Assembly (NCBI GenBank): GCA_030147905.1
Contig: JASBUM010000050.1
Span: 1 to 8,703 of the forward strand
Direction of reading: 5' to 3'
From: Acidimangrovimonas sp.
GTDB taxonomy: Bacteria > Pseudomonadota > Alphaproteobacteria > Rhodobacterales > Rhodobacteraceae
DNA length: 8,703 nucleotides
Position 1 is the stretch's first letter; each line of letters starts with the position of its first letter. The translations under genes were made by a program, and so were the position numbers. Below, piece after piece: positions 5,053 to 8,703 of the stretch. The notes beneath the pieces were generated by a model. It was not told the DNA's origin. It saw only the letters and a program-made list of their open reading frames with translations, and ran no database searches.

Positions 5053-6780
5053 TCAGTTGGCCTGACGGCGCAGGAAGGCCGGAATCTCGATACGTTCCTG
5101 ATCGGGATCGGCCTCGCTTTCCTCGTCATAGTTGTCGATCCGCGGCTGTGCGCGCCCCGGCGCGGCGCCACGTTGCGGCGCCGGCGCAGGCTGCGGGACG
5201 GCCTGGCCCTCGGTTCCGGCTCCGTGGCCGGTCATCCGGTTGATCAGCGAATTGATGCCGAAGCGTGGCTTTTCGCCACCCGCGGCGGCCGGGCGAGGGG
5301 GAGCGGAAGGCGCGGTGCGGGACGCGCCACCCTGCCCAGCCGTGCCCTCGCGCGGGGCGCGATTGACCGCGGCGGCAAGCCGGGCCATCGCCTCGGGCGT
5401 GGGCGTTCCGGGAGCACGCGAACGCGGCGCGACGAATTGCGCGGCGTCCTCGTCTGCATGTGCGGCCTGAGCCGCCTGCGCCCGTTGCGCCGGCCGTTGC
5501 GCGGGCTGTTGCACGGCCGGCCGATAGGCGGGCGGCGGCAGACCGTCAGCCGCGGGCGAGAAGCTCGCGGTCTCGTCCTCGTCGTCGAGCGCGGTGAACA
5601 GCGACGGTTCCTGCATCCCGGTGCGGGCGGCCTGCTGGCCGTGCTCGGATTCAGCGGGTTGCGCCGGCGCGGCAGACGCCTGGGCCGCGGCCGGCGCCGA
5701 GCGCGCGGCGACGGCGGCAGCCTGGGCCGGGGCGGGCGCCGGTTCGGCATGGTTCTGGATCGGCAGCGGCTCCGCCATGCGGCGGCGCGGCACCGGGGTT
5801 TCGGCGGCCGCGGGCGTCGCGTCGATGCCGGTCGCGACGACCGAGACCCGGATCGTCCCCTCCATCGCCGTATCGAGGGTGGAACCCACGATGATATTGG
5901 CGTCGGGGTCGACCTTCTCGCGGATGATATTCGCCGCCTCGTCCAATTCGAACAGGGTCAGATCATAGCCGCCAGTGATGTTGATCAACACGCCCTTGGC
6001 GCCGTGCAGGCTGATCTCGTCGAGAAGCGGATTGGCGATCGCCTTCTCCGCGGCCTGAACCGCCCGATCCTCGCCGGTGGCCTCGCCGGTGCCCATCATG
6101 GCCTTGCCCATCTCGTCCATCACCGCGCGGACATCGGCGAAATCGAGGTTGATGAGACCCGGCCGCACCATCAGGTCGGTCACCCCCTTGACGCCCTGAT
6201 AAAGAACGTCGTCGGCCATGGCGAAGGCTTCGGTGAAGGTGGTCTTTTCGTTGGCCAGGCGGAACAGGTTCTGGTTGGGGATGATGATCAGCGTGTCGAC
6301 GACCTTCTGCAGCGCCTCGACGCCTTCCTCGGCCTGACGCATGCGCTTGGCGCCCTCGAACTGGAACGGCTTGGTCACCACGCCGACGGTCAACACGCCC
6401 AGTTCACGCGCGGCCTGGGCGATGATCGGCGCGGCGCCGGTACCGGTGCCGCCGCCCATGCCGGCGGTGATGAAACACATATGCGCCCCGGCGAGATGAT
6501 CGACGATCTCCTCGATCGTCTCCTCGGCGGCCATGGCGCCGACCGATGGCCGCGCTCCGGCGCCCAATCCCTCGGTCGCCTTCACCCCCATCTGGATCCG
6601 GGACTGGGACTTGGATTGCTGCAGCGCCTGGGAGTCGGTGTTTGCGACTACGAACTCCACCCCCTCAAGCTGCTTCTCGATCATGTTGTTGACGGCGTTG
6701 CCTCCGGCCCCGCCGACGCCGAAGACCGTGATCCGCGGCTTCAGCTCTTCGCGATCGCTCATGGTGAGGTTCAGTGTCAT
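5053..6780 (-). CDS. ftsZ: Cell division protein FtsZ (tubulin-like GTPase)
   Basis: FtsZ polymerises with GTP into the cytokinetic Z-ring. The 575-residue protein has the GTPase core at about 15-320: VGGAGGN (22-28), the tubulin signature GGGTGTG (109-115) and the T7 loop NLDFADV (211-217), with D213 and D216 placed to activate hydrolysis in the next subunit. After residue 320 comes an unusually long Pro/Ala/Gln/Arg-rich linker of about 240 residues. The tail ends with an acidic patch (549-562) and the conserved C-terminal peptide [10 protein letters not shown] (566-575), which binds FtsA and other partners. E. coli FtsZ is 383 residues; long linkers are common in alphaproteobacteria. ATG at 6780 gives the MTLNLTM start known from Rhodobacterales; a second ATG at 6762 is possible. 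The upstream ribosome site (AGGCGGA) is weak. Confidence 0.99.
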   Translation of the reverse strand: MTLNLTMSDREELKPRITVFGVGGAGGNAVNNMIEKQLEGVEFVVANTDSQALQQSKSQSRIQMGVKATEGLGAGARPSVGAMAAEETIEEIVDHLAGAHMCFITAGMGGGTGTGAAPIIAQAARELGVLTVGVVTKPFQFEGAKRMRQAEEGVEALQKVVDTLIIIPNQNLFRLANEKTTFTEAFAMADDVLYQGVKGVTDLMVRPGLINLDFADVRAVMDEMGKAMMGTGEATGEDRAVQAAEKAIANPLLDEISLHGAKGVLINITGGYDLTLFELDEAANIIREKVDPDANIIVGSTLDTAMEGTIRVSVVATGIDATPAAAETPVPRRRMAEPLPIQNHAEPAPAPAQAAAVAARSAPAAAQASAAPAQPAESEHGQQAARTGMQEPSLFTALDDEDETASFSPAADGLPPPAYRPAVQQPAQRPAQRAQAAQAAHADEDAAQFVAPRSRAPGTPTPEAMARLAAAVNRAPREGTAGQGGASRTAPSAPPRPAAAGGEKPRFGINSLINRMTGHGAGTEGQAVPQPAPAPQRGAAPGRAQPRIDNYDEESEADPDQERIEIPAFLRRQAN

Positions 6781-6839
6781 CGTTCTGTCCGCCTGCCTAA
6801 GTTGTTGCAGCTTTGCCGCCAGCCCCCCGGATTTACCGA

Positions 6840-6868
6840 ATTCTAGCCAGTATGGCCTGGGAGGTCAC
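6840..6868 (-). promoter_or_regulatory. Candidate ftsZ promoter in the ftsA-ftsZ gap
   Basis: On the minus strand GTGACC (6868-6863, 4 of 6 to the -35 consensus) and TAGAAT (6845-6840, 5 of 6 to the -10 consensus) are separated by exactly 17 bp. A T-rich stretch with seven T residues just upstream (6876-6870) could serve as an UP element. Transcription would start near 6833, giving a leader of about 53 bases. The gap of 172 bp after ftsA, unlike the overlapping ftsQ-ftsA junction, also points to separate ftsZ control. Confidence 0.5.
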
Positions 6869-6952
6869 GAAAAAAACACATATCACCCACAAAATCTGGC
6901 GCGGCACTTGACAAAACTGGCAGGATTTCGCCAACCCGTCACGATCTTGCGG

Positions 6953-8287
6953 TTACCAGTTGTCCTTGAACCATTTCACGGCCCGCCGCAAGGAGCGCGC
7001 AGGATAGCGCTCGGCCGGCAGGTCGAAGTCCCACAATTCGTCCTGAGGATGGGCGGCAAAGAGGCACAGGCCCACGGTCGCCGCGAATCCCGCACCCGTC
7101 GCCGCCTGCGGCAAGCCCTGCACCCGCAGCGGGCGCCCCATCCGCACCTGCTGTCCGAGGATCTTCGCCGCCAGCCCGTCCAGCCCCGGGATCTGGCTGG
7201 CGCCGCCGGTCAGCACGATCTGCTGGCTGGGCAGGTGATCGAAGCCCGCCGCGTCGAGCCGCAGCCGCACCTCCTCGAGGATCTCCTCGACGCGCGGCCG
7301 GAGGATGCCGATCAGCTCGGCGCGGCTGACGGTGCGGCGGTCGCGCTCCCAGTCGCCGCTATCGCCGTCCAGCTCGATCATCTCGCGGTCGTCCATGCCG
7401 GTGGCAACCACGCCGCCGTGACGGGACTTGATGCGCTCGGCCACCGCCATCGGCACCTGAAGCCCCTTCGAGATGTCCGCGGTCACGTGATCGCCGCCCA
7501 TGCGCAGGCAATCGGCGTAGATCATGTGTTTCTTGATGAAGACCGACAGCCCCGTCGAGCCGCCGCCGATGTCGATGCAGGCCGCACCCAGCTCCTGCTC
7601 GTCCTCGACCAGGCTCGCCAGCCCCGACGCATAGGCCGAGGAGGCGATCCCGGCCACCTCCAGGTCACAGCGGTTGATCGCATGGACGAGGTTGTGGATC
7701 GCCGCCGCATCGGCCGACATCAGATGCATGTCGCAGGCCAGCCTGTGGCCCACCTGTCCGCGCGGATCGGCCAGACCCGAACGGTGGTCGAGCGCGAAGT
7801 TCACCGGCTGGGCATGCAGCACCTCCCGCCCCTCGCCGATATCGGGCATGTCGCAGGCCGCCAGCACGCGGCTGACGTCCTGTTCGGTCACCTCGCTGTC
7901 CTGCAAGAGCCATTCGCCCGCCAGCCCGTAGGACCGGGGCCGCGCGCCGGAGAAGCAGGCGATGACGTGATCGACCCGGACATTGGCCATCTTCTGCGCC
8001 GCCTGAACGGCGGTACGGATCGCGCGCTCGGCCTCTGCCATCGTGTCGATCTCGCCGAACCGGATCCCGCGTGAACGGGTGGTGGCCGCACCGATGACGC
8101 GGAAGCGCGCCTGGCCGGCCATCGGGCCCACCCCGCCCTTGCCGTCGACCCGCGCCGAGGCGTCGAAGCGCAGGATCAGGCAGGCGATCTTCGAGGTGCC
8201 GACATCGAGAATGGCGACGACGCCGCGCTGAAGCGCCGCGCGCCGCAGGTTCCGCATGGCCCTTTGCGATTGGTAAAGCTCGGTCAT
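6953..8287 (-). CDS. ftsA: Cell division protein FtsA (actin-like membrane tether of FtsZ)
   Basis: FtsA is an actin-like ATPase that anchors FtsZ to the membrane and recruits later division proteins. The 444 residues show the phosphate-1 motif ILDVGTSK (26-33), the phosphate-2 region CIDIGGGSTGLS (237-248) and the adenosine motif TGGASQIPG (360-368). Between the first two lies the FtsA-specific 1C region, which replaces actin subdomain 1B. The C terminus SLRRAVKWFKDNW is a basic amphipathic helix, the membrane-targeting sequence. It is slightly longer than E. coli FtsA (420), mainly through about 20 extra N-terminal residues. The ATG shares one base with the ftsQ TGA (TGATG, 8289-8285), suggesting translational coupling. 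Downstream is a 172-bp gap before ftsZ. Confidence 0.97.
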   Translation of the reverse strand: MTELYQSQRAMRNLRRAALQRGVVAILDVGTSKIACLILRFDASARVDGKGGVGPMAGQARFRVIGAATTRSRGIRFGEIDTMAEAERAIRTAVQAAQKMANVRVDHVIACFSGARPRSYGLAGEWLLQDSEVTEQDVSRVLAACDMPDIGEGREVLHAQPVNFALDHRSGLADPRGQVGHRLACDMHLMSADAAAIHNLVHAINRCDLEVAGIASSAYASGLASLVEDEQELGAACIDIGGGSTGLSVFIKKHMIYADCLRMGGDHVTADISKGLQVPMAVAERIKSRHGGVVATGMDDREMIELDGDSGDWERDRRTVSRAELIGILRPRVEEILEEVRLRLDAAGFDHLPSQQIVLTGGASQIPGLDGLAAKILGQQVRMGRPLRVQGLPQAATGAGFAATVGLCLFAAHPQDELWDFDLPAERYPARSLRRAVKWFKDNW

Positions 8288-8703
8288 CAGTGTTTCGAGG
8301 CTCCCTGATCAGATCCCATCGCCTTCTGGCGTTCCGCGAAGGCCGCAGCGGTAAGGCGCAGCGTCGGCCGCTGCGGCAGCCGCAGGTCCACCACGCCGAC
8401 CCCGCGCGAAAGCAGTCCCTGCGCCTGGTCGAGCGCGATCACCCGCTCCAGTGCCGGCAGCGGCTGCTCGGCCGGCAGCATGATGCGCTGACCACGGTCG
8501 AGCATCACGTCCCAGCGCCGCTCACCCACCCGCACCAGCCCGCGGATGCGCTGACGCAGGGGGCCCGCCGCGGCGAGAAGCTGCAGCGCCTGGCCCGCGG
8601 CCGCGGCCGCGTTCTGGCCGGCGATCAGCGGCAGGTCGGGCCGCGCGGCGCGGGCGGTGATCCGGGCGACGCGGTGACCGGTCGCGTCGACCAGCAGCAG
8701 CGT
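8287..8703 (-). CDS. ftsQ: Cell division protein FtsQ, C-terminal part (5' end beyond window edge)
   Basis: The last 138 codons plus stop are visible; the frame is open to the right edge, so the gene continues beyond it. The segment reads TLLLVDATGHRVARI at the start, then RPDLPLIAGQNAA, then RIRGLVRVGERRWDVMLDRG and VVDLRLPQRPTLRLT. This is the end of the FtsQ beta domain as found in Rhodobacterales, including the strand near the C terminus through which FtsQ contacts FtsB in E. coli. The short cytoplasmic tail, single membrane segment and POTRA domain lie outside the window. FtsQ is a bitopic inner-membrane protein that links early and late divisome parts in the periplasm. The identity is supported by position directly before ftsA. 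Confidence 0.94.
   Translation of the reverse strand, partial: TLLLVDATGHRVARITARAARPDLPLIAGQNAAAAAGQALQLLAAAGPLRQRIRGLVRVGERRWDVMLDRGQRIMLPAEQPLPALERVIALDQAQGLLSRGVGVVDLRLPQRPTLRLTAAAFAERQKAMGSDQGASKH

Noticed and set aside
5041..6846. A 601-codon plus-strand open frame opposite ftsZ
   Set aside because: Antisense shadow of ftsZ; low-complexity Gly/Arg-rich translation and no family resemblance.
6908..6913. A consensus -35 hexamer TTGACA on the plus strand after the ftsA stop
   Set aside because: No -10 box at 16-18 bp and no plus-strand gene follows it.
6915..6945. Weak hairpin with a TTTTGT run just after ftsA on the minus strand
   Set aside because: The stem is only 4-5 bp with a wobble pair; not enough to call a terminator.
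6533..8074. A 513-codon plus-strand open frame opposite ftsA and the ftsZ start
   Set aside because: Runs through the ftsZ promoter gap and mirrors ftsA codons; no recognisable domain.
1..8703. CRISPR array, tRNA/rRNA, insertion sequence or phage genes
   Set aside because: No regularly spaced repeats, no transposase or integrase-like coding sequence and no RNA gene structure were seen on either strand.

Overview
The window is a piece of an alphaproteobacterial chromosome, very probably from the Rhodobacterales (Paracoccus/Rhodobacter-like). This rests on the high GC content, on the ftsQ-ftsA-ftsZ-lpxC-bamD-recN order, on an FtsZ with a long Pro/Ala/Gln-rich linker and a terminal [10 protein letters not shown] peptide, and on an Irr-type Fur-family regulator with an HPH motif. 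This is pattern recognition; no database search was run.

Layout, following transcription on the minus strand from the right edge: the 3' end of ftsQ (8703-8287), ftsA (8287-6953, coupled to ftsQ by a TGATG overlap), a 172-bp gap with a candidate ftsZ promoter, ftsZ (6780-5053), a strong intrinsic terminator (about 5033-5001), and a gene-free stretch of about 325 bp with a 20-bp perfect dyad and two GANTC sites. Then come lpxC (4675-3755, GTG start), bamD (3630-2782), recN (2766-1117), a palindrome followed by a T-run as candidate recN terminator, and irr (992-528). The only plus-strand gene is the truncated 3' end of a GntR/FCD-type regulator (2-340), convergent with irr. The 187 bp between these two holds a 13-bp tandem repeat and a GC hairpin.

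How the genes work together: FtsQ, FtsA and FtsZ build the divisome and Z-ring. LpxC commits UDP-acyl-GlcNAc to lipid A. BamD is the lipoprotein subunit of the outer-membrane protein assembly machine. RecN handles double-strand breaks. Irr and the GntR protein are regulators at the edge of the division/cell-envelope block.

There is no sign of a mobile element, CRISPR array, RNA gene or unknown multigene system. The genes are conserved housekeeping genes. What deserves a second look is regulatory: an irr promoter that predicts a leaderless mRNA, a palindrome plus GANTC sites at the likely lpxC promoter, and a punctuated FtsZ linker.
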